Assembly: GCA_025449845.1 (NCBI GenBank)
Contig: JANWIP010000031.1
Location: forward strand, 117,888-181,887
Direction: 5' to 3'
Source: Solirubrobacteraceae bacterium
GTDB lineage: Bacteria > Actinomycetota > Thermoleophilia > Solirubrobacterales > Solirubrobacteraceae
DNA: 64,000 nt
Below the pieces are notes generated by a model. It was given only the letters and a program-made list of their open reading frames with translations, was not told the origin of the DNA and ran no database searches. Each line of letters starts with the position of its first letter. Position 1 is the stretch's first letter. The position numbers were made by a program, and so were the translations under genes. Shown here piece by piece: positions 7,260 through 15,873 of the stretch.

Positions 7260-9050
7260 TCACGCGAGGCTTCTGGCTGTCTCATACCAGTTGGTCCCAT
7301 CGCATACGAGGACAATGATTCCGTTCGCGGGCGCTACAAAATTGGATGCGAGAATCAGATTGCCGCCGTCCTGAATCGTGCAACCGTCTTTGAACCGTAG
7401 AGCCAGAACACGCCCCGTCTCGGCTACGCTGCTGTCCAAGCTCGTGATGGTTGTGCTGCCCGTAATAGTGGCAAATGTGATATCACGGCTCACGCTGAGC
7501 ATCGCGGCTGATACCACTGTGGCCGACGTATCCGTAAAGTTCGCGGCGGTCTTGTTCGCGGCGCCGTTCAGCGAGACGGCCGAGCCGGTGTTGCCAGTTA
7601 TCGTGTTACTAGCGACTGCAACTCGCGTCGCCATGCCGCCCACGCCTCCCACGCCGCCGGAGCCGCTACCGTTGATGACGTTGCCGGTAACTGCTACGTC
7701 AGTTGAGGCGGGGCTGGCCGGATCATCAATCTGCACACCTACGAGATGCGCGTTGTAGATCGTATTGCCGCAGATGGCGACGCGCTGCGACTCGTTGACT
7801 TCGACGCCGTAGCCTGTCTGGGGGGCACGGACCGCGTTGCCCATGATGCTTACCGTGTCGCATCGTCCTATAACAATCCCATGCGTTAAAGGGGTATTTA
7901 TCTCGTTATTGGCAATGACACCACCGGAGGCTCGTTCTGCATAGACACCGTATCCCTGGCCTTCAATGCGCACACCAGGTGCGTTAATCAGATTGTGTGC
8001 TACCAAAAAGTCGGCTGACGGCACCACACCTTCCGGTTCGACATGGCCAACGACATAGATGCCGCTCTGCGCTGGTTCTATGACTTCATTCCCAACAATC
8101 GTCAGGCGATTACCTGCTACATGAATGCCATGATTGTGCGACGTGTAAAACGAATTTCCGACACACAGAATGTCAGAGATAATATTACTATAGGCAGTAA
8201 ACGAATCGGCCACTGCGCCATTGATCGGCAAAGTCTCCTCGGTCACGTTGTTGATGACAGCACCGCGCTGGCCGGTATAGGAGATACCTGCGTGACCGGA
8301 GTCCTTCATGTGATTGCTATAGATGAGGATATGTTGGGTAATATTATGTGCGGCGCTTCCAACCGTTATACCGTTTATGCCCGCGTTGAAGGTTCTGCAG
8401 TGATCCACTGTTATGTGTGAAGTAACGGGGCTTGGAGCTTCGGGGCTACTGACGAAGATGCAGGATTGGGGTGTGTCGTGTACGTAGACGCCGGTGACGC
8501 GGTTGCGTACACCCTCGACGATGATCCCCGATGTGTTCACACCGCCTTGGCTACCGTCAATCTCCACGCCGTAGACGAGTACATCGCTGCTGCTGGACAC
8601 GACGGTCATACAGTGGGTTTCCACCCCTTCTGGACTGATATTTACTAGCTTGACACCGGGAAACCAGAGCTTCGTACCCGCCTTCACACGCAAGTTGGTC
8701 ACAAAATAGGAGCCGGAAGGGCAAACTACAGTGGCGCCCCCAGCGCTAGAGGCCGCATTGAGCGCGGCTTGAAAGGTGGCCGAGTCGTTCGAGGTGCCAA
8801 GCGTGCCGTATTCGGCGACGTTGATTTGCAGGGCCGTCCCTTCGGCCGCGGCACGTTCCGGCGCGATGAGGGCTGAGGCGATCCCGACTCCGGCAAGTCC
8901 TGTTAGCGACCGCGCCATGACCTCCCGGCGGCTCAGGCTTCGATCAACCCCAAGGGGCAACCTGCTCTCGCCGTCGTCACCAAGCCCATGATAGGTCTCG
9001 CGCAGCGCCTCATGCGCGAGGTCGAAGCTATCAGGCGTGACCCGAAGCAT
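7260..9050 (-). CDS. Tat-exported right-handed beta-helix protein (paralogue 2)
   Basis: A 596-residue parallel beta-helix protein of pectate-lyase/pectin-lyase-like fold: residues ~120-470 show repeated N/G-x-I/V coils with many Asn-ladder positions (for example NRVTGVYVHDT, NHGIHVAGNRLTIVGN). A twin-arginine signal (SRREVMARSLTGLAG) starts unusually late, near residue 40, after a charged leader; cleavage near AERAAAEG is likely. The last ~60 residues (LRFKDGCTIQDGGN...CDGTNWYETAR) are a small beta domain shared with its neighbour. It shares almost identical sequence with the upstream paralogue after the signal (TALQINVAEYGTLGTSND). The start ATG shares its A with the upstream TGA, implying coupling. 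Substrate or binding role unknown. Confidence 0.85.
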   Translation of the reverse strand: MLRVTPDSFDLAHEALRETYHGLGDDGESRLPLGVDRSLSRREVMARSLTGLAGVGIASALIAPERAAAEGTALQINVAEYGTLGTSNDSATFQAALNAASSAGGATVVCPSGSYFVTNLRVKAGTKLWFPGVKLVNISPEGVETHCMTVVSSSSDVLVYGVEIDGSQGGVNTSGIIVEGVRNRVTGVYVHDTPQSCIFVSSPEAPSPVTSHITVDHCRTFNAGINGITVGSAAHNITQHILIYSNHMKDSGHAGISYTGQRGAVINNVTEETLPINGAVADSFTAYSNIISDILCVGNSFYTSHNHGIHVAGNRLTIVGNEVIEPAQSGIYVVGHVEPEGVVPSADFLVAHNLINAPGVRIEGQGYGVYAERASGGVIANNEINTPLTHGIVIGRCDTVSIMGNAVRAPQTGYGVEVNESQRVAICGNTIYNAHLVGVQIDDPASPASTDVAVTGNVINGSGSGGVGGVGGMATRVAVASNTITGNTGSAVSLNGAANKTAANFTDTSATVVSAAMLSVSRDITFATITGSTTITSLDSSVAETGRVLALRFKDGCTIQDGGNLILASNFVAPANGIIVLVCDGTNWYETARSLA

Positions 9051-10723
9051 CAGTCAACGCTGCGTGCTGTCTCATACCACTTCATGCCGTCGCACGCGAG
9101 AGACAGCACTCCGTTGGCGGGCGCCGTAAACGTTGACGCCAGTACAAGGTTTGCACCGCTCTGGATGGTACAACCGTCGCGAAATCGCAGGAAAAGCATC
9201 TGGCCGACCTCGGCATTAGCGCCGTCGAGTTCGGTTATGGTCGTGCTACCTGTCACGGTAGCCAAGGTGACATCACGGGGGACAGATAGTTTGGTTGCCG
9301 AAGGAATGGTGGCGGAGGTGTCGGTGTAATTAGCAGCCACCTTGTTAGACGCACCATTGAGGGAAACCGCCGTGCCAGCGCCGCCTGTGTTGATGGTGTT
9401 GCCTGACACCGTAATTCGGGTGGCTTCCGCGACGGCGGCAACGCCGCCGAGACCGTTGGCAGACAACGAGTTGCCGACAATCGAGATATCGGCCGATGCC
9501 GGTGAGGCTGACCCCACATGAACACCGTAGCCGCTGGCTGCGCTATAACCAACATTGCCGGTAATCGTGATTCGCTGACTACTGGAGATTTCGACACAGT
9601 GGCCGATCCCTGGCGACTTTATCATATTGCCAGCCACACTCACCGTGGCGCACTTCGTAATATTGATGCCGTGAGCTGTCGCGCTTTCCACGATATTGCT
9701 GCCGATCGTGCCGCCTGTCATACCTTCGGCGAAGATGCCGGTGAACGGTGCCGAGGTAGTGCCCGGCGTGTAGATGATATTGCCAGAAATATCGAAGTCG
9801 CTGTTCGAAACCGATGGTTCATCCGAGGCCGCAAGAATACCTGTCTTGGCAGGCTGGTAGACCAAGTTGCCAAGGGCCGATACGCGGTTGCCCCCGATAT
9901 GGATACCCTGGAGCGCCGGGCCATAGAAGGAGTTGCCGACACAAATGATATTTGAGTTGAGGTGACTGTAAGCCGCGCAACCCTCGCCGCCCTGGCCCGA
10001 AGGCAATGTGTTCTCGATGATGTTGGTGGAGAACACAACCTCAAGCCCGACGCCAACAATACCCAGGGCAGCAGCCTGGCTGTTCTTGACGTGATTTGCC
10101 TCAAGCAGGACATGAAGCGGCGCATCAGAACTGCCCGACGATGACAACGTGATGCCGCGCCCACCAGCGTTGAACACTCGGCAATTATCCACCGTAGTGT
10201 GCGTTGTCTGATTCGGGGACACTGCGCCTTGTACGACGATGCCGTGGCTCTTCGTGTCATGAACGTATACATCGGTGACACGGTTGTATGCGCCGGATAC
10301 AACAATCCCCGTACTACCAGAGCTCGCTTGACTGCCGTCGATCTGTACCTCGGCTATCGTGACCTGCGAAGCGGTCGTTGGAATACTGAGACAGGGTGTT
10401 GTTGCCCCGGCCAGATTCATCAACGTGACGCCGGGAAGCCAAATGCGTGTACCGCTCTTGACCGACAGGTTTGAGACCTTATACGCTCCGTACGGTGCAA
10501 CCACCTGTGCACCGCCTGCCGGGACCGCGTTGAGCGCAGCTTGAAACGTCGCCGTATCGTTCGAGGTTCCTAGCGTGCCGTATTCAGCAACGTTGATCTG
10601 AAGGGCGGTGCCGGCGGCGAGGGCTGGGCTGCTGTCCATTAGAGAACCGGCGAGCCCAAGGCCCCCCGTGACGCCAGCCGTCTTGAGGAGGCTTCGGCGT
10701 GTTAGCACGTTGCTGTCCATCAT
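9050..10723 (-). CDS. Tat-exported right-handed beta-helix protein (paralogue 1)
   Basis: This protein of about 557 residues carries a clear twin-arginine signal right at the N-terminus (LTRRSLLKTAGVTGG... ending near ALAAG), then a long parallel beta-helix (VDNCRVFNAGGRGITLS and similar coils) and the same C-terminal cap as its downstream paralogue (FRDGCTIQSGAN...WYETARS). Such proteins bind or cleave polysaccharides outside the membrane. Start choice: the pair of ATGs at 10721-10723 and 10718-10720 sits just after a GGGAG site, whereas the ATG at 10756 lies inside a 16-bp tandem repeat and lacks one. It heads a three-gene unit with the paralogue and the methyltransferase fusion. Confidence 0.85.
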   Translation of the reverse strand: MMDSNVLTRRSLLKTAGVTGGLGLAGSLMDSSPALAAGTALQINVAEYGTLGTSNDTATFQAALNAVPAGGAQVVAPYGAYKVSNLSVKSGTRIWLPGVTLMNLAGATTPCLSIPTTASQVTIAEVQIDGSQASSGSTGIVVSGAYNRVTDVYVHDTKSHGIVVQGAVSPNQTTHTTVDNCRVFNAGGRGITLSSSGSSDAPLHVLLEANHVKNSQAAALGIVGVGLEVVFSTNIIENTLPSGQGGEGCAAYSHLNSNIICVGNSFYGPALQGIHIGGNRVSALGNLVYQPAKTGILAASDEPSVSNSDFDISGNIIYTPGTTSAPFTGIFAEGMTGGTIGSNIVESATAHGINITKCATVSVAGNMIKSPGIGHCVEISSSQRITITGNVGYSAASGYGVHVGSASPASADISIVGNSLSANGLGGVAAVAEATRITVSGNTINTGGAGTAVSLNGASNKVAANYTDTSATIPSATKLSVPRDVTLATVTGSTTITELDGANAEVGQMLFLRFRDGCTIQSGANLVLASTFTAPANGVLSLACDGMKWYETARSVD

Positions 10724-10743
10724 TGGTCTCCCACTCACATTCT

Positions 10744-10775
10744 CGAACGCCGCCATATACGAACGCCGCCATATA
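10744..10775. repeat. Perfect 16-bp tandem repeat in the beta-helix promoter region
   Basis: CGAACGCCGCCATATA occurs twice head to tail with no gap or mismatch, 21-52 bases upstream of the beta-helix start. On the transcribed strand each unit begins TATATGG, so it could duplicate a -10-like element or be a double operator. Confidence 0.7.
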
Positions 10776-10861
10776 TGCGCATTTTAATCGCTGAGGCTAC
10801 TCTCGTAGGTCGTCCATGCCTGTGAATAATCTGTGAATCGACCTCAGAGAAGGCGGGAGTC

Positions 10862-11629
10862 TTAGATCGACGTCGGCCCAGCCCAGAAAGTTTTCGACAC
10901 CCAACTGTTGAGCACCGTGAACTCGCCGGTGAGGATCAACAGGCCCAGTGCGATCATGATCGCGCCGCCGGTGGCGATGATCAGCGGAAAATGGCGCTTG
11001 ACCACCTCAAGCGTGTTCGTTGCCCGCTCGAAGGCCAGCGCGATCAGCAGGAACGGGATCGCCAGCCCCATCGCATAGAAGGCCAGCAGCAGAGCCCCAT
11101 GGGCGGCGGAGGTCGAGATCGCGGCCTGGGTGAGGATCGCGCCGAGCGTGAAGCTCGTGCAGGGCGTCCAGGCGATCGCAAACGCCGCGCCTGCCAGCAG
11201 CGGCCCGCCGCGCCCGGCGAAGCGCATGAGGGACTCCGAATGCCACTGGAAGTTGAGGCGATCGATGAAAGGCGTAGCGAGAAAGACCACGCCCATGAGG
11301 ATGATCAGCACCCCTCCAACCTGTTCGAGCGTGGCCTTGTGGGCGTTCAGCGAAGAGCCCAGGGCGGTGGCGGTAAGCCCGAGCAGGATGAAGATCAGCG
11401 AGAAGCTCGCGATGAACAGCAGGCTAGGCACCAGCACGCGCCGCGTGCCCGCGCTGTTGATCTCCGCAGGGCTCACGCCGATGACGGTGGAGAGATAGCC
11501 CGGCACCAGCGGCAGCACGCAGGGCGATAGGAAGGACACGAGGCCCGCGAGGATGGCCACCGGAATGCCCACGCCGGTGGCGGTGTCCGAGGCGGAGGAC
11601 GCCGCCAGCAGCAGGCTCAGATGGCTCAT
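10862..11629 (-). CDS. ccdA: CcdA-type thiol-disulfide transmembrane protein
   Basis: A 255-residue polytopic membrane protein with about six helices. It has the CcdA/DsbD-beta hallmarks: SPCVLPLVPGY in the first helix (residues ~34-44) and AWTPC in the fourth (~150-156), giving the redox-active Cys pair that moves electrons from cytosolic thioredoxin to extracytoplasmic thiol proteins, classically for cytochrome c maturation. No ResA-like thioredoxin or ResB/CcsB gene is next to it. The start overlaps the end of the YceH-type gene by four bases, so the two are co-translated. Confidence 0.9.
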   Translation of the reverse strand: MSHLSLLLAASSASDTATGVGIPVAILAGLVSFLSPCVLPLVPGYLSTVIGVSPAEINSAGTRRVLVPSLLFIASFSLIFILLGLTATALGSSLNAHKATLEQVGGVLIILMGVVFLATPFIDRLNFQWHSESLMRFAGRGGPLLAGAAFAIAWTPCTSFTLGAILTQAAISTSAAHGALLLAFYAMGLAIPFLLIALAFERATNTLEVVKRHFPLIIATGGAIMIALGLLILTGEFTVLNSWVSKTFWAGPTSI

Positions 11630-12300
11630 GGCTCGCCCACCGCTGCACGTAGCTCGGCCACTTCGCGCTCCAGCCTGGCTACGCGTTCTTCCAAGCCGTC
11701 CACCAGGGCAGTGGTCCCAAGGGCGGTGGTCGCGGAGGGAGCCGCGGTGGAGGCGGTTGCCGCGGGCGCCGCCGTGACTGACGTCGGCGCGCCTGTCGCG
11801 GCATCGCCCGAACCATCGCCCTCCCCCAGCAGCTGCTGGTAGCGCTCCTCCTTCTGCCCGGGCCTGCGCTCCAGGCGCCGCACGAGCTCGCGCTCGATCA
11901 GCCGCGCAAGCGTCCCGTGCACCTCATCAAGGCCCGCAAACGGGTGCATTCGGTCTCCCCGCTGCTTGAGCTCACCCGGTGTCTGTGCGCCCCGCAGCAT
12001 CAAGACGCACATCACGGCTTGCTCATCCTCGGACATCGGCAGAGCCTCGGCGAGCAGATGCCGGTACTTCGGCGCCCGCGAGCCGGCCCCGGAGGCCAAG
12101 CGCGTATAGCCGCGCCGTTCCAGCCGATGCAGCGCATCGCGCAGGACCTCGTCGTCGTAATCCACCACGGGATCACGGTTGGTGGACTGGTTGCAGGCCA
12201 GGCGCAGGGCATTGAGCGACAGCGGGTAGCCATCTGGGGTCGTGCGCTGCTTCTCGAGCAGACACCCCAACACGCGCAACTCGGCGGGCAGCAGGTCCAT
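11626..12300 (-). CDS. YceH/UPF0502 (DUF480) family protein
   Basis: The 224-residue protein matches the YceH family: LLPAELRVLGCLLEKQRTTPDGYPLSLNAL at the N-terminus is almost diagnostic (quoted in part: LGCLLEKQRTTPDGYPLSLN), followed by two winged-helix-like segments (DEVLRDALHRLERRGYTRL and LMLRGAQTPGELKQR). The C-terminal ~70 residues are an Ala/Thr-rich linker and a short coiled coil (VARLEREVAELRAAV). The biochemical role of the family is unknown; the two winged helices suggest nucleic-acid or protein binding. It precedes ccdA with a four-base overlap and is divergent from the ABC exporter 110 bases away. Confidence 0.85.
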   Translation of the reverse strand: MDLLPAELRVLGCLLEKQRTTPDGYPLSLNALRLACNQSTNRDPVVDYDDEVLRDALHRLERRGYTRLASGAGSRAPKYRHLLAEALPMSEDEQAVMCVLMLRGAQTPGELKQRGDRMHPFAGLDEVHGTLARLIERELVRRLERRPGQKEERYQQLLGEGDGSGDAATGAPTSVTAAPAATASTAAPSATTALGTTALVDGLEERVARLEREVAELRAAVGEP

Positions 12301-12413
12301 GCCCTAAGCGTATGACGCGCGGGCGGATAACGCCGCGGCAGGCCGATACAGTCGTGCGGGTGAGCCATTTTTCTGGAGAGGGAGGGGGCCGGTTTGCTGA
12401 TGGACGACGCGCC

Positions 12414-14228
12414 ATGCGCAGCGGGCCGCAGCTGAAGGACATCACGGCGACGCCCGTCTCGCTGAGGCGCGTCGCGGCGCTGTTCCGGCCCTACCGCGTG
12501 CGGCTGGGCGGGCTGCTGACGCTCATCTTCATCGCCGCCGGACTAGGCGTGATCAGCCCGTTTCTGCTGCGGCGCATCATCGACAACGCGCTGCCCAGCA
12601 AGGACACGCACGAACTGGTGCTGCTGGTGGCGGGCATGATCGCGCTGTCGATCATCACCGGCGCGCTCGGCGTGGCGCAGACGTGGATCTCCAACCTCGT
12701 CGGCCAGCAGGTCATGCACGACCTGCGCGCAGCCGTCTACTCACACCTGCAGCGCATGTCGCTGGCGTTCTTCACGCGTACACGCACGGGCGAGGTGCAG
12801 TCGAGGATCGCCAACGACATCGGCGGCATCGACAATGTCGTCACCTCCACGGCGACCTCCATTGTGCAGAACGTCACGACGGTCGTGGCGGTGGTCGTGG
12901 CGATGGTGCTGCTCAGCTGGGAGCTCGCGGCGTTCACACTTGTGCTGCTGCCCTTCTTCGTATGGCTCACACGGCGGGTGGGTGAGGAGCGCAAGCGCAT
13001 CACCTCGGTGCGCCAGGGGCGCCTCGCGGACATCTCGACACTCGTGGAGGAGTCGCTATCGGTGTCGGGCATCCTGTTGGGCAAGACGATGGGGCGCTCA
13101 CCGGAGCTGGTGGAGCGTTTCAAGGGCGAGTCGCGCGGCCTGGCCGACCTGGAGGTGCGTGCGCGCATGGCCGGGCGCTGGCGCATGGCTTCGGTGCAGA
13201 TCAGCTTTGCCGTGATGCCTGCCCTCGTCTACCTCTTTGCCGGCCTGGACGCGGCGCATGGCGGTCACGCGGTCTCGATCGGCACCGTCGTGGCTTTCAC
13301 CACCTTGCAGACGCGCGTGCTCTTTCCGATCCAGTCGCTGCTCTCGGTGGGTGTCGAAGTGCAGACCTCGCTGGCGCTCTTCGGGCGCATCTTCGAGTAC
13401 CTCGACCTGCCCGTGGACATCGCGGAGGCGCCCGACGCGCGCGTGCTGGAAGGCGTGCGCGGAGACGTGGCGCTGCGCGACATCTGCTTTCGCTACGGCG
13501 AGGGCGCGCCGTGGACGCTGCAGGGAATCGACGCGCAGGTGCCGGCAGGCACGCGCACAGCGATCGTCGGCGAGACCGGATCGGGCAAGACCACCATGGC
13601 CTACCTCGTCGCGCGGCTGTATGAGCCCCAGCGCGGAAGCGTGGAGATCGACGGCGTGGATATCCGCGAGGTCACGCTCGCATCGCTCGCCGCCACTGTG
13701 GGCCTGGTCTCGCAGGAGACCTACCTGTTCCACGCCTCCATCCGCGAGAACCTGCGCTTCGCGCGCGCCGGCGCCAGCGATGAGGAGATCGAAGAGGCCG
13801 CCAGGGCCGCGCAGATCCACGAACTCATCGCCTCGCTGCCCGAGGGCTATGACACGATGGTGGGCGAGCGCGGCTACCGCTTCTCCGGCGGTGAGAAGCA
13901 GCGCATCGCGATCGCCCGCACGGTGCTGCGCAACCCGCCCGTGCTGATCCTCGATGAGGCCACGAGCGCGCTGGACACCGAGACCGAGCGCGCGGTGCAG
14001 CTGGCGCTCGATGAGTTGGCCAAGGGGCGCACGACGATCGCTATCGCCCATCGACTCTCCACGATCCGTGACGCCGATCAGATCCTCGTGCTCGACCAGG
14101 GCCACCTCGTGGAGCGCGGCACGCACGAGGAGCTGGTGGAGCTGGGCGGGCGCTATGCGGCGCTGCTGCGCGGTGCGCTCGTGGACGAGCCCGCTCAAGC
14201 GGAGGCGTCGATGTTGAGCCGCACGTAG
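12414..14228 (+). CDS. ABC-type exporter, fused membrane and ATPase domains
   Basis: A half-size ABC exporter. The transmembrane domain covers about residues 20-310 with six helices (for example LLTLIFIAAGLGVISPFLL), the nucleotide-binding domain about 340-585 with Walker A GETGSGKTT, signature FSGGEKQR, Walker B VLILDEATSAL and the switch His in IAIAHRLST. It would work as a homodimer, or with an unlinked partner, exporting lipid or drug-like compounds. The ATG at 12414 is preferred because homologous sequence begins just after it; open frame continues upstream to 12312 including a GTG at 12360. Its 3' end overlaps the convergent methyltransferase by 34 bases. Confidence 0.9.
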   Translation: MRSGPQLKDITATPVSLRRVAALFRPYRVRLGGLLTLIFIAAGLGVISPFLLRRIIDNALPSKDTHELVLLVAGMIALSIITGALGVAQTWISNLVGQQVMHDLRAAVYSHLQRMSLAFFTRTRTGEVQSRIANDIGGIDNVVTSTATSIVQNVTTVVAVVVAMVLLSWELAAFTLVLLPFFVWLTRRVGEERKRITSVRQGRLADISTLVEESLSVSGILLGKTMGRSPELVERFKGESRGLADLEVRARMAGRWRMASVQISFAVMPALVYLFAGLDAAHGGHAVSIGTVVAFTTLQTRVLFPIQSLLSVGVEVQTSLALFGRIFEYLDLPVDIAEAPDARVLEGVRGDVALRDICFRYGEGAPWTLQGIDAQVPAGTRTAIVGETGSGKTTMAYLVARLYEPQRGSVEIDGVDIREVTLASLAATVGLVSQETYLFHASIRENLRFARAGASDEEIEEAARAAQIHELIASLPEGYDTMVGERGYRFSGGEKQRIAIARTVLRNPPVLILDEATSALDTETERAVQLALDELAKGRTTIAIAHRLSTIRDADQILVLDQGHLVERGTHEELVELGGRYAALLRGALVDEPAQAEASMLSRT

Positions 14229-14944
14229 TCCACCACCACCGGCTCGCCCAGCGCCTGCATCACCTCGTCCATATACGGCTCGCGCAGCGCCGCGGGCAGA
14301 CGCTGCACATGCGGCCCAAGCACGATCGTCGCCAGGAACTCGCGCGGGTATTCAGGCTGCGTGGGCGCGGGCATCAGCCAGCAGCGCGCCCGCGCAAAGC
14401 CCGCGGCCCGCAAACGCTCCTCAGTCACGTCGGGTGCGGCGTAGTTCCACGGTGGCTGCCAGTCCTGGAAGTGCGCCGCATAGGGTTCGCGCGCGAGCAC
14501 CTCGTTGGCGACGCCGCGCAGCTCAGTGATATTGCCCTCTCCCCCACACTGCACCACGAGCTGACCGCCAGGGCGCAGCGCCGCGTGCAGGCGCGCGAAC
14601 AGCCGCTCGTGATCGGCGATCCAGTGAAAGGTGGCAGTTGACAGGATTGCGTCCACCGGCGTCTCCAGTTCCAGATCGAGCAGATCCAGCACGCGCACGT
14701 CGGCCTGATCACCTAGACGCTCGTGAGCGGCTTGCGCCATCGAAGGTGAAGCATCGACCGCTATCACCTTGCCGCGCGGCAAGCGTTCAATCAGAGCCTG
14801 CGTGACCCGCCCGCTGCCACAGCCGGCGTCAAGCACCGTCTCATCGCCCCGCAACTCAAGCCGTGCCAGTACCTGGCGCCCTAAGACCTCCATCGGACCG
14901 GAGATGCGGTCGTAGCTGGCTCCGTTCCATTCACGTATTAACAT
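14195..14944 (-). CDS. Class I SAM-dependent methyltransferase, Tam-like
   Basis: About 249 residues with motif I VLDAGCGSGRVTQALIE, an acidic loop (VIAVDASPSM) and STATFHWIADH, the arrangement found in trans-aconitate 2-methyltransferase-type enzymes (N-terminal REWNGASYDRISGPM also fits). It would transfer a methyl group to a small carboxylate or similar acceptor; the substrate is not certain. The ATG at 14944 is chosen over an upstream GTG at 14962 because both lie in an imperfect palindrome and no ribosome site precedes either, which could mean a leaderless transcript. It is the first gene of a minus-strand run separate from the hydrolases. Confidence 0.82.
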   Translation of the reverse strand: MLIREWNGASYDRISGPMEVLGRQVLARLELRGDETVLDAGCGSGRVTQALIERLPRGKVIAVDASPSMAQAAHERLGDQADVRVLDLLDLELETPVDAILSTATFHWIADHERLFARLHAALRPGGQLVVQCGGEGNITELRGVANEVLAREPYAAHFQDWQPPWNYAAPDVTEERLRAAGFARARCWLMPAPTQPEYPREFLATIVLGPHVQRLPAALREPYMDEVMQALGEPVVVDYVRLNIDASA

Positions 14945-14964
14945 ACATGTGTACGTTATCACGT
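14933..14964. promoter_or_regulatory. Imperfect 32-bp palindrome over the methyltransferase start
   Basis: Twenty-four of 32 positions are symmetric, with ACGT at both outer ends and TAAC/GTTA inside. It overlaps the start codon region, the usual place for a TetR- or MarR-type operator. The regulator is not identifiable here. Confidence 0.4.
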
Positions 14965-14992
14965 ATGCCCGTCGTTGGAGAGTGCCTCGGTT

Positions 14993-15862
14993 CTATGCCC
15001 CGTCCCCGAAATCCGCCTGGGAGGCCAGCTCTCTAAGCAGCTTTGACAGCTGTCCCCCCTGCCAAGCGATCGGCGAGCGCAACGGCGGCCCTCCCTCCTC
15101 AACACTCAATGTCGCCCCAGGGATGGCCCGCGCATAGGCTTGGGCGAGCGCCAATGGATGGCTGGGATCCACCTCATCGCGACTGGCCACGACGACCGTT
15201 GGGACGCCGATCGTGGCCAGCTCCGCCATCTCCGTGAAGGGACGCGAGCGAGGAACCACTTCTAGAGCGTCAGCCACGGCCTCGGGGTGCTCGTGCAGAG
15301 AGAGGCGCTGGCGCACAACGGTCTCGACGGTCTTGCGCCACTGCTCGGGGATGTTCGTGAAGTCATAAGCCGCGAGGAAACCCTCCACGCCCGCGCTGCG
15401 TAGCCCTTCAGCCAGCGCATCGCGTTCCTGGGCGCTTGGCGAAGGGGCGGTGGGGTCATACGCGGGCGTGACCACTCCCAGGGCAGCCACCCGCTCGGGG
15501 TGCAGGAGCGCGAAGCGCAGCGCCGTAAGCGCGCCCATCGAGGCGCCCGCCAGCACCGCTCGGCGCACGCCCAGAGCATCCAGTACCGCCTCCAGGTCCT
15601 CGGCCAGTTGCTCATAGCCATATTCGCCGCGCGCAGGCGCCGGCGTGGAGCGTCCGTGGCCGCGGGCGTCGTAGCCGATCACGCGATATCCCGCGCGCTC
15701 CAGTAGGCGCGAGCCCATCACCACGTAGCGCCTGGTCGCGGTAAGGCCATGCAGGAGCACCACCGCTGGCCCTTCGCCTATGTGTTCGCCCGAGAGCGTC
15801 ACCCCTCGCGTGCTCACCTCGAAGTCGCTCACCGCTCGCTGCGCGCCAGGCGAAGGCGCCAT
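14993..15862 (-). CDS. Alpha/beta hydrolase, no obvious catalytic His
   Basis: The 289-residue protein has an alpha/beta-hydrolase fold: oxyanion-hole strand VVLLHGLTATRR, RGHGRS after strand 4, nucleophile elbow GASMGA (Ser near residue 120) and the acidic strand VVVASRDEVDPSH. Where the catalytic His is expected, the sequence reads GGPPLRSPIAWQGGQLS and has none; the only nearby His is in DPSHP. It may use another residue, or have a non-hydrolytic role. It is transcribed in line with the second hydrolase 11 bases upstream and dinB beyond it. Substrate unknown. Confidence 0.8.
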   Translation of the reverse strand: MAPSPGAQRAVSDFEVSTRGVTLSGEHIGEGPAVVLLHGLTATRRYVVMGSRLLERAGYRVIGYDARGHGRSTPAPARGEYGYEQLAEDLEAVLDALGVRRAVLAGASMGALTALRFALLHPERVAALGVVTPAYDPTAPSPSAQERDALAEGLRSAGVEGFLAAYDFTNIPEQWRKTVETVVRQRLSLHEHPEAVADALEVVPRSRPFTEMAELATIGVPTVVVASRDEVDPSHPLALAQAYARAIPGATLSVEEGGPPLRSPIAWQGGQLSKLLRELASQADFGDGA

Positions 15863-15873
15863 CGGAACCCCGC

